Shown here one piece after another: positions 26,821-35,385 of a DNA stretch of 64,000 nt; position 1 is the first letter of the stretch; every line of letters starts with the position of its first letter. This DNA comes from JAZKAR01 sp040389065 (GTDB lineage: Bacteria > Pseudomonadota > Gammaproteobacteria > Burkholderiales > Casimicrobiaceae), in contig JAZKAR010000009.1 of NCBI GenBank assembly GCA_040389065.1, positions 224,293 to 288,292 on the forward strand, written 5' to 3'. The position numbers were made by a program, and so were the translations under genes. The notes beneath the pieces are model-generated. The model saw only the letters and a program-made list of their open reading frames with translations, ran no database searches and had not been told where the DNA came from.

Positions 26821-29800
26821 ATGTCTGCCCATTTTTTTATCCGCCGACCTATTTTTGCATCTGTCATTTCTATTATCATTGTTTTGGCGGGGTTACTTTG
26901 TTTAAAAATTCTCCCTATCGCTCAATATCCGCAAATTGCTCCTCCTACTGTATTAATTACTGCCACCTACCCTGGCGCCTCAGCCGAGACGCTCTCTAAG
27001 ACCGTAGCAGCACCTATTGAAGAACAGCTCAATGGTATTGAAGGCCTTGCTTACTTTAACTCTTCAGCAACCTCTGATGGAACGTTAACGATTACTGCTA
27101 CCTTTGATGTAGGCGTCAATGTTGATACGGCAACAATGAATGTGAATAATCGCGTTCAAATTGCTCAGCCTCGGTTACCAGAAGATGTGAGGCGCAATGG
27201 TATTACTGTACAAAAACGTAGTAACGATATTCTTTTAGCTGCTGCTATTTCTTCACAAGATGGTTCTATCGATCGTCAATATCTATCAAATTACAGCTCT
27301 CTTAATATTATTGATGAACTTAAACGCCTACCAGGTGTAGGAGATGCAGGCGTTATTGGCGCGCAAGATTACGCCATGCGAATTTGGCTGAAACCAGACC
27401 GTATGGCGCAATTAGGTATTACAACAACTGATATTGCAAATGCGATTCGTGCCCAAAATAGCCAAAATGCTGCGGGGAAAATTGGGCAAGAACCTGCCCC
27501 TTCTACACAAATGCTGGTCTATACGGTAACCGCTAAAGGACGCCTGAATACACCAGAACAATTTGCAAACATTCTTATCAAAGGCCAAGGTGCGCAAGGC
27601 TTTGTACGCATTAAAGATGTAGCACGTGTTGAACTCGGCTCTTATGACTATTCAGCGAATACCATACTCGATGGAAAAACGACGGTAGGTATTCGTGTTT
27701 TTCTTCAAGTAGGAGCAAATGCGCTCGATACCGCAAACCGCGTTCGTGCAAAACTTGATGAGCTGCAGGTACGTTTTCCAAAGGGTATTGTTTATAGCAT
27801 CCCTTTTGATACCACCCGCTTTGTGAGTGAATCAATCAAGGAAGTTGTACATACCTTGATAGAGGCAGCTATTTTAGTAGTTATCGTAGTATTTATTTTT
27901 CTACAAAGCTGGCGAGCCACTCTCATCCCAATGATTGCAGTGCCTATTTCGTTAATCGGAACATTCGCTGGATTATGGCTATTTAATTTTGGTATTAATA
28001 CCTTAACGCTATTCGCCATGGTGTTAGCCATTGGGATTGTAGTAGATGACGCCATCGTTGTACTTGAAAACGTTGAGCGTTTAATGCGAGAAGAAAAGCT
28101 CTCGCCTTTTGATGCTGCTGTTAAGGCTATTTCAGAAGTGGCAGGCGCTGTTGTCGCCATTGTTTTAGTTTTATGCGCTGTTTTTATTCCCGTTGCCTTT
28201 TTAGGAGGCATTGCAGGTAAGCTTTACCAACAATTTGCTGTCACCGTTGCTATTTCAGTGGTTATTTCAGGGGTAGTAGCGTTAACATTAACACCTGCCT
28301 TATGTGCATTAATTTTACAAGTACATCATGAAGAGGCAAAAGGATTCTTTGGGCACTTTAATTCATTTTTTGAACGACTCACTCGATTTTATCTTCGCAT
28401 CGTTCGAGCCACCATTAAACATCAATGGATTAGTGCCCTCTTTTTTGTTGTTATCATTGGGATAGGATTTGTTTTAATCAAAAATATTCCCAGCGGGTTC
28501 GTACCAGCTGAAGATCAAGGCTACTTAATTGCGTCTGTTAATTTACCTGATGGCGCAACTTTGCAAAGAACAACGAATAGTACAGCCACTTTCCGCCAGC
28601 TTATTTTAAAAGACGCTGCTATTGATCATATGTTTGCTTTAAATGGTTTTGATATTATTGGTGGGGGAAATAAATCGAATAGTGCAACAATTTTTCTTCC
28701 TTTAAAAATGTGGGCAGAACGGCATGGGTCTCCTCCTGCTGATCAAATAGCTAAGCAATATATGGGCATGGCAAGCAAAATGTCTGATGGTATGGCTCTA
28801 GTGCTTAACCCCCCACCTATTCGAGGTTTAGGTACCGCAGGCGGTTTTGAAGTGTATGTTCAAAATAAAGCGGATGGCGACCCAAAATCACTGAATGAAG
28901 TATTACAAAATTTTATAACTGCCCTTAAAAAGCGCCCAGAACTTACAGGTATTAATACCTTTTTTCGGCCCACGTCACCCCAAATTTTTGTAGAAGTAGA
29001 TGAAGCGAAAGCCGTCGGGCTTGGTATTCCTTTAAGCAGCATTTATGAAAGCTTACAAAGCACCATGGGGGCGCTCTATGTAAATGATTTTAATAAAGCT
29101 GGCAGAGTGTATCGTGTTCAGCTTCAGGCTGAAGCTCCTTACCGCATGCAGGCTAACGATATTAAAAGCATTTATGTTCGCGGCCTCCAAGGGATGATTC
29201 CGCTTTCTGCCATCAGCACCATTAAACCTATTACTGGCCCCGAACAATTGGAACGCTATAACGGTTTTTTATCTGCTAAAATTATTGGAAACAGCCGCCC
29301 TGATATTAGCTCAGGAGAAGCAATTAAAATTGTAGAAGACGTGGCTGCTGCTAACTTGCCTGAAGGCTATGCGATTTCATGGACAGGACAAGCCTACCAA
29401 GAAAAAAGTGCGGGAACAGCCTCACAAAACGCGTTTATTTTCGCGCTAATCATGGTTTTTCTTATTTTAGCTGCCCAGTATGAAAAGTGGTCATTACCGA
29501 TTGCTGTTCTTATGGCGGTTCCTTTTGCGATTGTAGGCGCATTGATAGCCGTATGGATGCGCAATATGCCGAATGATATTTACTTTCAGATTGGTTTAAT
29601 TGTTCTCATTGGGCTTGCAGCTAAAAATGCAATTTTAATTATTGAGTTTGCCGCCCAAAAACGTGCAGAAGGTTTATCAGCAGCAGAAGCTGCCCTTGAA
29701 GCAGCACGATTACGCTTTCGCCCTATTGTAATGACATCCCTTGCTTTTGTGCTGGGCGTAGTGCCTTTGGTTTTTGCATCAGGTGCTGGCGCAGCTGCAA

Positions 29801-29937
29801 GGCGTTCAATGGGTACAGGGGTATTTGGAGGAATGTTAGTAGCTACGTTTATAGCTACTCTTTTTATTCCTATTTTTTATATCTGGCTTTCACAAATATC
29901 AGGGCGCAAATCAAAGGTAGAGATTGCTAAAGTTTAA
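26821..29937 (+). CDS. acrB: RND multidrug efflux transporter AcrB-like (HAE-1 family)
   Basis: A proton-driven inner-membrane drug exporter. The start is ATG 26821 with AGGAG 11 bases upstream, giving 1038 residues, the usual HAE-1 length (E. coli AcrB 1049). SAHFFIRRPIFASVISIIIVLAG is the typical N-terminus. GIVVDDAIVVLENVERLM in TM4 holds the paired Asp residues of the proton relay, and the TM10 Lys region appears as GLAAKNAILIIEFA. Two large periplasmic loops and 12 TM segments are evident. No outer-membrane channel gene follows, so a TolC elsewhere is presumably used. Confidence 0.97.
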   Translation: MSAHFFIRRPIFASVISIIIVLAGLLCLKILPIAQYPQIAPPTVLITATYPGASAETLSKTVAAPIEEQLNGIEGLAYFNSSATSDGTLTITATFDVGVNVDTATMNVNNRVQIAQPRLPEDVRRNGITVQKRSNDILLAAAISSQDGSIDRQYLSNYSSLNIIDELKRLPGVGDAGVIGAQDYAMRIWLKPDRMAQLGITTTDIANAIRAQNSQNAAGKIGQEPAPSTQMLVYTVTAKGRLNTPEQFANILIKGQGAQGFVRIKDVARVELGSYDYSANTILDGKTTVGIRVFLQVGANALDTANRVRAKLDELQVRFPKGIVYSIPFDTTRFVSESIKEVVHTLIEAAILVVIVVFIFLQSWRATLIPMIAVPISLIGTFAGLWLFNFGINTLTLFAMVLAIGIVVDDAIVVLENVERLMREEKLSPFDAAVKAISEVAGAVVAIVLVLCAVFIPVAFLGGIAGKLYQQFAVTVAISVVISGVVALTLTPALCALILQVHHEEAKGFFGHFNSFFERLTRFYLRIVRATIKHQWISALFFVVIIGIGFVLIKNIPSGFVPAEDQGYLIASVNLPDGATLQRTTNSTATFRQLILKDAAIDHMFALNGFDIIGGGNKSNSATIFLPLKMWAERHGSPPADQIAKQYMGMASKMSDGMALVLNPPPIRGLGTAGGFEVYVQNKADGDPKSLNEVLQNFITALKKRPELTGINTFFRPTSPQIFVEVDEAKAVGLGIPLSSIYESLQSTMGALYVNDFNKAGRVYRVQLQAEAPYRMQANDIKSIYVRGLQGMIPLSAISTIKPITGPEQLERYNGFLSAKIIGNSRPDISSGEAIKIVEDVAAANLPEGYAISWTGQAYQEKSAGTASQNAFIFALIMVFLILAAQYEKWSLPIAVLMAVPFAIVGALIAVWMRNMPNDIYFQIGLIVLIGLAAKNAILIIEFAAQKRAEGLSAAEAALEAARLRFRPIVMTSLAFVLGVVPLVFASGAGAAARRSMGTGVFGGMLVATFIATLFIPIFYIWLSQISGRKSKVEIAKV

Positions 29938-30086
29938 TTAAATTGAATAAGTGTATTGTTTAAATATATTGCATTGCTTTGATAGGATTCATAGCAATGC
30001 AGCTAAAAACGAAGCCATTATTGATTGAGACAATATGAATATTAAAGATTCACCATATATCAATTAACTATTGAAACGCGGCCTTA

Positions 30087-30719
30087 TTACTTATCTGTAG
30101 GCATAGCACCCCAGCGAGTAATTAATGTATTTTCAACCCCTAACTGATCAAGAATACGTGCCACTACAAAATTGACCATATCAGAAATATGTTGAGGCTG
30201 GTGATAAAACCCAGGACACGGAGGTAAAATAACTACGCCCATGCGACTTAGCTTTAAAAGATTTTCTAAATGCAATGTCGAAAAGGGGGTTTCACGGGGT
30301 ACAAGTACCAATGTTTTGCGTTCTTTCAGTATCACATCTGCTGCACGCTCAATTAATGAATCAGACAACCCGCTCGCAAGCGCAGCAACGGTACCCATAC
30401 TACACGGGCAGACTACCATTGCATCATCAGGGTTAGAGCCTGATGCCATAGGTGCGCGCCAATCACGTTCACCATATACTGTTAAAGCATTTAATTGCTC
30501 TAGCTTATCAAGATGCAAGGTATCAGCAAACCATTGCTTTAAGGAAAGAGGCGTTTTAGGCCACGTCCATCCCATTTCTTCTTTGGCAACGATATGGGCA
30601 GACTGTGAACACACTACATGAACCTCGCACTCTGCTTGTATTAAACATTCTAATAAACGTAATCCATAAGGTAACCCTGAGGCACCTGTAAATGCTAACG
30701 TTATTTTTTTTTTAGTCAC
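30087..30719 (-). CDS. ubiX: Flavin prenyltransferase UbiX
   Basis: UbiX makes prenylated FMN, the cofactor of UbiD decarboxylase in ubiquinone synthesis. Signatures: ITLAFTGASGLPYGLRLLECL at the N-terminus (FMN-binding GASG), MASGSNPDDAMVVCPCSMGTVAALASGLSDSLIERAADVILKERKTLVLVPRETPFSTLHLENLLKL (about 90-155), and GVVILPPCPGFYHQPQ. 210 residues. It is the distal gene of a minus-strand run, 14 bp after the acidic protein gene, so the two may be co-transcribed. ubiD is not in the window. Confidence 0.95.
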   Translation of the reverse strand: MTKKKITLAFTGASGLPYGLRLLECLIQAECEVHVVCSQSAHIVAKEEMGWTWPKTPLSLKQWFADTLHLDKLEQLNALTVYGERDWRAPMASGSNPDDAMVVCPCSMGTVAALASGLSDSLIERAADVILKERKTLVLVPRETPFSTLHLENLLKLSRMGVVILPPCPGFYHQPQHISDMVNFVVARILDQLGVENTLITRWGAMPTDK

Positions 30720-30733
30720 ACCATTAACTCGTT

Positions 30734-31303
30734 TTAAGTAGAGTGATCATTGGGTTCATCAGACACACTTGTTGGCAATGCATTAGGCACCTCTAATACT
30801 TTATCACTCTCTTCGACTTGCGTATTAACACTATCTTCTGACTCTTTAATTACTTTTTTTCTAGGAGGATGAACTATAACCTCTCTCACTTCCTCATGAA
30901 AATCTTTGATTTTTTGCAATGGAATCTCTTTATTATAGAGTACTCGCTTAAGCTCCTTATCCATATCCTCAGCATTTTCGATTACTTGCCCCATGCCTGG
31001 AGCAAAAATTTCTTGGTTGACTACCTCAAACTCTACGTCTTCCTCTTCTTCCTCTTCTTCCTCACTCTCTACCATTGCATTTACATTTAAATCTTCTTGA
31101 TTTTTCTTTTCTGGAATAGAAGGTTGAGCGTTCTTTAGAGCAGCCAATTTTTTTTTAACAAGTGCTACGTCATCTTCCTCTTCAGGTGTTACTAAGAGCT
31201 TAAGCTCTTGCCAGAATGTTTTTCTATTTCTAAAAAGATTTTTAAAGTATTCTTTGACATCAATACTGTGACCCTCATCATCAAAATCATCATTATGAGA
31301 CAT
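30734..31303 (-). CDS. Hypothetical highly acidic protein with a poly-Glu run
   Basis: About 189 residues from ATG 31303 (AAAGG upstream); an in-frame ATG at 31327 would add eight residues but has no ribosome site. The protein is soluble and very charged: an N-terminal DDFDDEGHSIDVKEYFKNLFRNRKTFWQELKLLVTPEEEDDV, a run of nine Glu near residue 83, and a Ser/Glu-rich tail. No domain recognised. The layout with an acidic C-terminus and a basic amphipathic N-terminal segment is reminiscent of the acidic parts of CBS/CorC-associated proteins, but this is only an impression. It may share a transcript with ubiX. Confidence 0.6.
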   Translation of the reverse strand: MSHNDDFDDEGHSIDVKEYFKNLFRNRKTFWQELKLLVTPEEEDDVALVKKKLAALKNAQPSIPEKKNQEDLNVNAMVESEEEEEEEEDVEFEVVNQEIFAPGMGQVIENAEDMDKELKRVLYNKEIPLQKIKDFHEEVREVIVHPPRKKVIKESEDSVNTQVEESDKVLEVPNALPTSVSDEPNDHST

Positions 31304-31475
31304 CTCGATACCTTTATTATCTTTCATAGAACATACGAAAAAAACTCTAAGCAGCAGTATGGCAGCGTGTCATATAACTCTACCTACTGAATTGCCATAC
31401 CTAGAAACTTAGTTTCGTTTCATTCTCATCTTTATTTAAATAAAAAGATTCTCAAAAAATATCTTAGAACCTGCT

Positions 31476-32168
31476 CTAACCCCCTGAAAGAATATAGTGA
31501 GTTTGATCTAGCAAACCGGCGTCTTCAAAACCTTTTTTTCTTAGCCTACACGCATCGCAAACCCCACATGCACGCCCTAAACTATCTGCCTTATAACACG
31601 ATACGGTTAAAGAAAAGTTGACATTAAGGGCATGTCCTTTCCGAATAATATCGGCTTTTGTAAGATATTGTAGAGGGCTATGAATTTTAAAGCGTTCACT
31701 CTCTGTTTGTGCCTCTACACCTGCTTTAGTTGCTAAATTAGCCAAGCGCTCAAAAGCTTCAATATATTCTGGGCGACAATCAGGATAGCCTGAATAATCA
31801 ACCGCATTCACACCAATAAATATATCAAATGCACCTAGTACTTCAGCCCAAGAAAGGGCAAGTGAAAGCATAATAGTATTTCTGGCAGGTACGTAAGTAA
31901 CAGGAATACCTTCGGAAGGTTGCAGAGGCACATCGATATCTGTAGCAGTTAAGGCTGATCCGCCCCATTGATTCATATTTAAACTCACCAGCCGATGCTC
32001 AGCCACCTCAAAGTAAGCAGCTACTTGCTTTGCTGCCTCTAATTCAGAAAGATGTCGCTGCCCATACTCTACGGATAATGCAAAAACACGAAAACCCATT
32101 TCTTTTGCTATTGCTATCGTTGTTGCTGAGTCCATTCCGCCTGACAGCAAAACCACTGCTGACTTCAT
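31476..32168 (-). CDS. queC: 7-cyano-7-deazaguanine synthase
   Basis: QueC converts carboxy-deazaguanine to preQ0 with ATP and ammonia, on the path to queuosine in tRNA. The PP-loop SGGMDSAT lies at residues 9-16. GQRHLSELEAA, YVPARNTIMLSLALSWAE and the C-terminal zinc site SCYKADSLGRACGVCDACRLRKKGF (four Cys) are all conserved. 230 residues. It overlaps the end of cpoB by 4 bp, the common cpoB-queC arrangement. Confidence 0.97.
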   Translation of the reverse strand: MKSAVVLLSGGMDSATTIAIAKEMGFRVFALSVEYGQRHLSELEAAKQVAAYFEVAEHRLVSLNMNQWGGSALTATDIDVPLQPSEGIPVTYVPARNTIMLSLALSWAEVLGAFDIFIGVNAVDYSGYPDCRPEYIEAFERLANLATKAGVEAQTESERFKIHSPLQYLTKADIIRKGHALNVNFSLTVSCYKADSLGRACGVCDACRLRKKGFEDAGLLDQTHYILSGG

Positions 32169-33112
32169 TGGCGTGCTCCGGCTGTAGATCCTTTATAGGT
32201 ATCTAAATTAGTACGCGCTTTTTTAGCCACATCAGACAGCGGATAATGGTCAACGACTTCTTTCCATAAGCGCCTTGCGCTTTGCACATCGCCTTGTTCA
32301 TACGCAATTTGTCCTAAAACAAATAAAGCATTTGGTGTGCGAGGATGATCAGGGTAATACTGCACAATCATTTGGAATGCTTCTTGTGCAGAAGCATTAT
32401 TTTTGATAATTCGCCATGATAAACCTGCATAATACAAACTACCACCAGCTAATGTGCTTTTAGGATACAGCTTGGAAAAATGAAAAAATAATGGAGCAGC
32501 ATCGCTATATTTATTTTGCTTCCAATAGTTAAATGCTTGGTCATACTGTTTTTTTTCATTGGCTGCAGAAGGCCGCCAGCTTTTTAATAATGCTAAGGTT
32601 TCAGGAGAAGGTGTTACTGATTTTGAAGCAGTTTCTTCGCCTGATAAGATTTCAGCAGCGCTTCCACCTGGCGTTTCGCGCGATGTTCTGGCTCCGCTAG
32701 GTAACGCATCAGTATTATTTTGCGCACTATTCCCATTTTGATTACTTGCATTTGCTTGAGATGCCGCGCTTGTCTCCAAGGTTTTTACACGATGATCTAA
32801 ATCAGAATAAAAATCTCGTTGCCCTCGCTTTACATGCTCTAAATCATTTTGAATCACCTCAATTTGACCACGAAGATTTGCGATATCTTGACGAGTTTGC
32901 TCCAATTGCCCTAGTGCATCACCTTGATTACGCTGCGTTTCCTCAAGCTGGATCAGTCTACTATCTACCGCCCTAACCTTTTGGTCTGTACGTTGAATAG
33001 CCTGACGAGCTTCATCATCTCCAAATAAAGCGGCTTTCACTGGGAATATTGATAATGAAGTAGCTAATATTGATAGTACAAAAAATGATGGTAATACATT
33101 TTTTTTTTGCAT
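32165..33112 (-). CDS. cpoB: Cell division coordinator CpoB (YbgF)
   Basis: CpoB is a periplasmic TolA-interacting protein that coordinates peptidoglycan synthesis with outer-membrane constriction. The signal peptide (FFVLSILATSLSIFPVKAA) is followed by a coiled coil at about 35-110 (trimerisation domain), a Ser/Asn-rich linker, and TPR repeats from about 185 on (QAFNYWKQNKYSDAAPLFFHFSKLYPKSTLAGGSLYYAGLSW, AFQMIVQYYPDHPRTPNALFVLGQIAYEQGD). 315 residues. It lies between pal and queC as in other Proteobacteria. Confidence 0.93.
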   Translation of the reverse strand: MQKKNVLPSFFVLSILATSLSIFPVKAALFGDDEARQAIQRTDQKVRAVDSRLIQLEETQRNQGDALGQLEQTRQDIANLRGQIEVIQNDLEHVKRGQRDFYSDLDHRVKTLETSAASQANASNQNGNSAQNNTDALPSGARTSRETPGGSAAEILSGEETASKSVTPSPETLALLKSWRPSAANEKKQYDQAFNYWKQNKYSDAAPLFFHFSKLYPKSTLAGGSLYYAGLSWRIIKNNASAQEAFQMIVQYYPDHPRTPNALFVLGQIAYEQGDVQSARRLWKEVVDHYPLSDVAKKARTNLDTYKGSTAGARQ

Positions 33113-33157
33113 AATTATCTCTAGTCATTATGAAGGACGTGCATAAAAGTTTTAGCT

Positions 33158-33198
33158 ACCCCTCATCCTAACCTTCTCCCTCCAGGGGAGAAGGAACT
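33158..33198. repeat. Short hairpin repeat (CTTCTCCC type)
   Basis: The arms CCTTCTCCC and GGGGAGAAGG form a hairpin between pal and cpoB, preceded by cctcatcctaa. The same unit occurs at 55260-55296. This resembles the widespread REP-like ccctcaccctaaccctctccc repeats of Proteobacteria. Confidence 0.65.
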
Positions 33199-33269
33199 CA
33201 AAAAAAGATGTATGTTAAAACTAGATAACTAACTTAATGTGAATACAACACATGAAGAGTTTTTTTATT

Positions 33270-33827
33270 TTATTCGCCTTGATAAGCTAAATCACTGCGG
33301 CGATTTTCAGCCCAACCTGCTTCAGTTGATTCTGTATTCTTAGGCTTTTCTTCACCAAAACTTACTGCTTCTATTTGATTATCAGAAACGCCTAACAATT
33401 TAAATGCCTGACGAACCCCTTCAGCACGTTTTTGACCTAAAGCCAAATTATATTCACGGCTGCCACGCTCATCGGTATTACCTTGAATAATCAGTTTTTC
33501 ATCTTTATTTTTAAGCAAATATTCAGCATGTGCTTTCAATAATGGCTTATAGGTTTCTTTAATAACAAAGCTATCGTAATCATAATAAATACTGCGTTTG
33601 GATAAAGGGCTATTGGGATCATTTAAAGGTCCCATTTTTCTTGAGCGTTCTTGATCAGGCGTAACGGTTGGGTAGTTACCGGTATTGCCTCCAGCTACAC
33701 TTTCAGATGAACTATTATTACCGGTACCACTTGCTGAGGTACTGCTGGCTGTTTTTAAAGGATCACTTGCACATGAGGCTAATAATACCGCCAGCACGAT
33801 CGTTGAAAAACGATTTATTTGTTTCAT
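33270..33827 (-). CDS. pal: Peptidoglycan-associated lipoprotein Pal
   Basis: Pal anchors the outer membrane to peptidoglycan and works with TolB. I chose ATG 33827 (AAGGAG upstream) because the longer frame runs through a repeat element. It gives 185 residues: signal peptide with lipobox LLASC, a Ser/Gly-rich tether, and an OmpA-C domain (SIYYDYDSFVIKETYKPLLKAHAEYLL, GNTDERGSREYNLALGQKRAEGVRQAFKLLGV, FGEEKP, NRRSDLAY) with the diaminopimelate-binding Asp and Arg. It lies 154 bp after tolB. Confidence 0.97.
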   Translation of the reverse strand: MKQINRFSTIVLAVLLASCASDPLKTASSTSASGTGNNSSSESVAGGNTGNYPTVTPDQERSRKMGPLNDPNSPLSKRSIYYDYDSFVIKETYKPLLKAHAEYLLKNKDEKLIIQGNTDERGSREYNLALGQKRAEGVRQAFKLLGVSDNQIEAVSFGEEKPKNTESTEAGWAENRRSDLAYQGE

Positions 33828-33858
33828 AAAAATATACTCCTTAATAATAAAAATAGTG

Positions 33859-33976
33859 TTAGAAGCTACGCAGTTAAACTCTATCAAGGCATGGCAACGC
33901 AAACAGCACAAGCAGTATGGCAAGTTGCTGTGTTGCTATAACTAATGCTGAAAGAACCAACTGCACAACTTCTAAT
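33859..33976. repeat. Correia-like palindromic element between tolB and pal
   Basis: Left TTAGAAGCTACGCAGTT, right AACTGCACAACTTCTAA, reverse core agcagtatggcaagttgctg. It fills the whole tolB-pal gap, ending 4 bp from the tolB stop and 31 bp before the pal ATG. It is therefore within the operon transcript and may influence tolB-pal processing. Confidence 0.85.
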
Positions 33977-33980
33977 AGCG

Positions 33981-35252
33981 TTATTTCTTCGCAATAGGTG
34001 ACCATGCAGGCTCTCTTAAGTTGCCTCCACGAATATCCTGTAGTTGGTACTTACTGCCATTGAGTGAAGTTGCCATAAGAATATCGCGTCGCCCTTCTTT
34101 AGCTGCATAGAGCACAAATTGGCCATTCGGCGCAAAGCCAGGAGACTCATCTGATGGGCCGCGCGTTAAGCGTTGAATCTGCTTAGAATTGATATCTTGA
34201 ATAGCCACGGTAAAACGCCCACCATCTCGATAGATAAATACAAAGCTTTTGCCATCAGGGCTAAAATGAGGAGATACGTTATAGCTGCCTTCAAAACTTT
34301 GGCGAGAAACTGATCCTGAGCTTACATCAAGCTTATAAATCTGTGGGCTGCCTCCACGATCAGAAACAAATAATATGGATTGAGCATCGGGAGAAACATC
34401 TGGCTCGGTATCGATAGAATTTGAGCGTGTTAGCCGTTCAATGGGTCGCCCATCCAAAAACACACGATAAATTTGTGAAGTACCATCTTTTGTTAATACC
34501 ACAGCTAAAGATCGACCATCAGGAAACCACGCAGGCGCACTATTACTCCCTTTGAAGGAAGCAACCGCACGGCGTTGCCCATTAGATAACGATTGTACAT
34601 AAACGACAGGTTTTTTCGACTCGAAAGAAACATACGCTAAATGCGTACCATCAGGCGACCATCTTGGCGATAAAATAGGTTCATTTGATGCAAAAGGAGT
34701 TTGCGGATTAAACGCATCGGTATCTGCTACCTGTAACTCAAAACGCTTTCCTTTTTTCAACACATACGCTACGCGTGTGCTAAATACTCCTACATGCCCA
34801 GTTAACTGCTCATAAACCCAATCAGCAATTTTATGTGCTGTTAGCCTAAATTGTGCAGGGCGCGCTATATAGCTTTTTGCGCCAAGCTCACGTGTTTTAT
34901 CTACGCTATAGAGCCTAACGCGCACTTCCATTAAACCATTTTCTTTAGGATAAATACCCCCTACCACGACTGACTCTACACCCTGAGTACGGAATTCATT
35001 GTATTGAATTCCTGTAGCATCGTTTGGATAAGGTGCCTGCCCCTGTGATGAACGAAACCCTCCTGAACGTTGTAAATCAGATCGAATAATATTAGTGAGA
35101 GGCAATGATCCGCTTTCATTTAAGAAAGGCGCTACCACTAAGGGACGTTGTTCCTGGCCTCCTCCTACAATATCAATCGTTACTTGAGCATGAGAAACTG
35201 CCGAAAATAAACACATGAACCCGACAAATAAACTACGCACTGAAGATCGCAT
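33981..35252 (-). CDS. tolB: Tol-Pal system protein TolB
   Basis: TolB is a periplasmic beta-propeller that shuttles between Pal and TolA. The signal peptide (LFVGFMCLFSAVSHA) is followed by the TolB box region TIDIVGGGQEQRPLVVAPF, the N-terminal alpha/beta domain (about 30-165), then WD40-like repeats with SPRWSPDGTHLAYVS, APAWFPDGRSLAV, EPDVSPDAQSILFVSDRGGSPQIY, SPHFSPDGKSFVF, SPGFAPNGQFVLYAA and EPAWSP. 423 residues. tolQ, tolR and tolA are not upstream here; miaB is, which is unusual. Confidence 0.97.
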   Translation of the reverse strand: MRSSVRSLFVGFMCLFSAVSHAQVTIDIVGGGQEQRPLVVAPFLNESGSLPLTNIIRSDLQRSGGFRSSQGQAPYPNDATGIQYNEFRTQGVESVVVGGIYPKENGLMEVRVRLYSVDKTRELGAKSYIARPAQFRLTAHKIADWVYEQLTGHVGVFSTRVAYVLKKGKRFELQVADTDAFNPQTPFASNEPILSPRWSPDGTHLAYVSFESKKPVVYVQSLSNGQRRAVASFKGSNSAPAWFPDGRSLAVVLTKDGTSQIYRVFLDGRPIERLTRSNSIDTEPDVSPDAQSILFVSDRGGSPQIYKLDVSSGSVSRQSFEGSYNVSPHFSPDGKSFVFIYRDGGRFTVAIQDINSKQIQRLTRGPSDESPGFAPNGQFVLYAAKEGRRDILMATSLNGSKYQLQDIRGGNLREPAWSPIAKK

Positions 35253-35385
35253 ATATCAAATCCTAAACATAATTAGATAAGGAACTGGCTACCGTTCATC
35301 ATTAAAAACGATTGCCTGCGTGTATGTTTCGCTAACTATTATTTTATGCGTTAACTTTGCTATTAGATGACACACACTTCACACC

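Noticed and set aside
33828..33923. Longer N-terminus of Pal starting at 33923
   Set aside because: The extension runs through the palindromic element, and AAGGAG with a lipoprotein signal peptide marks the ATG at 33827.
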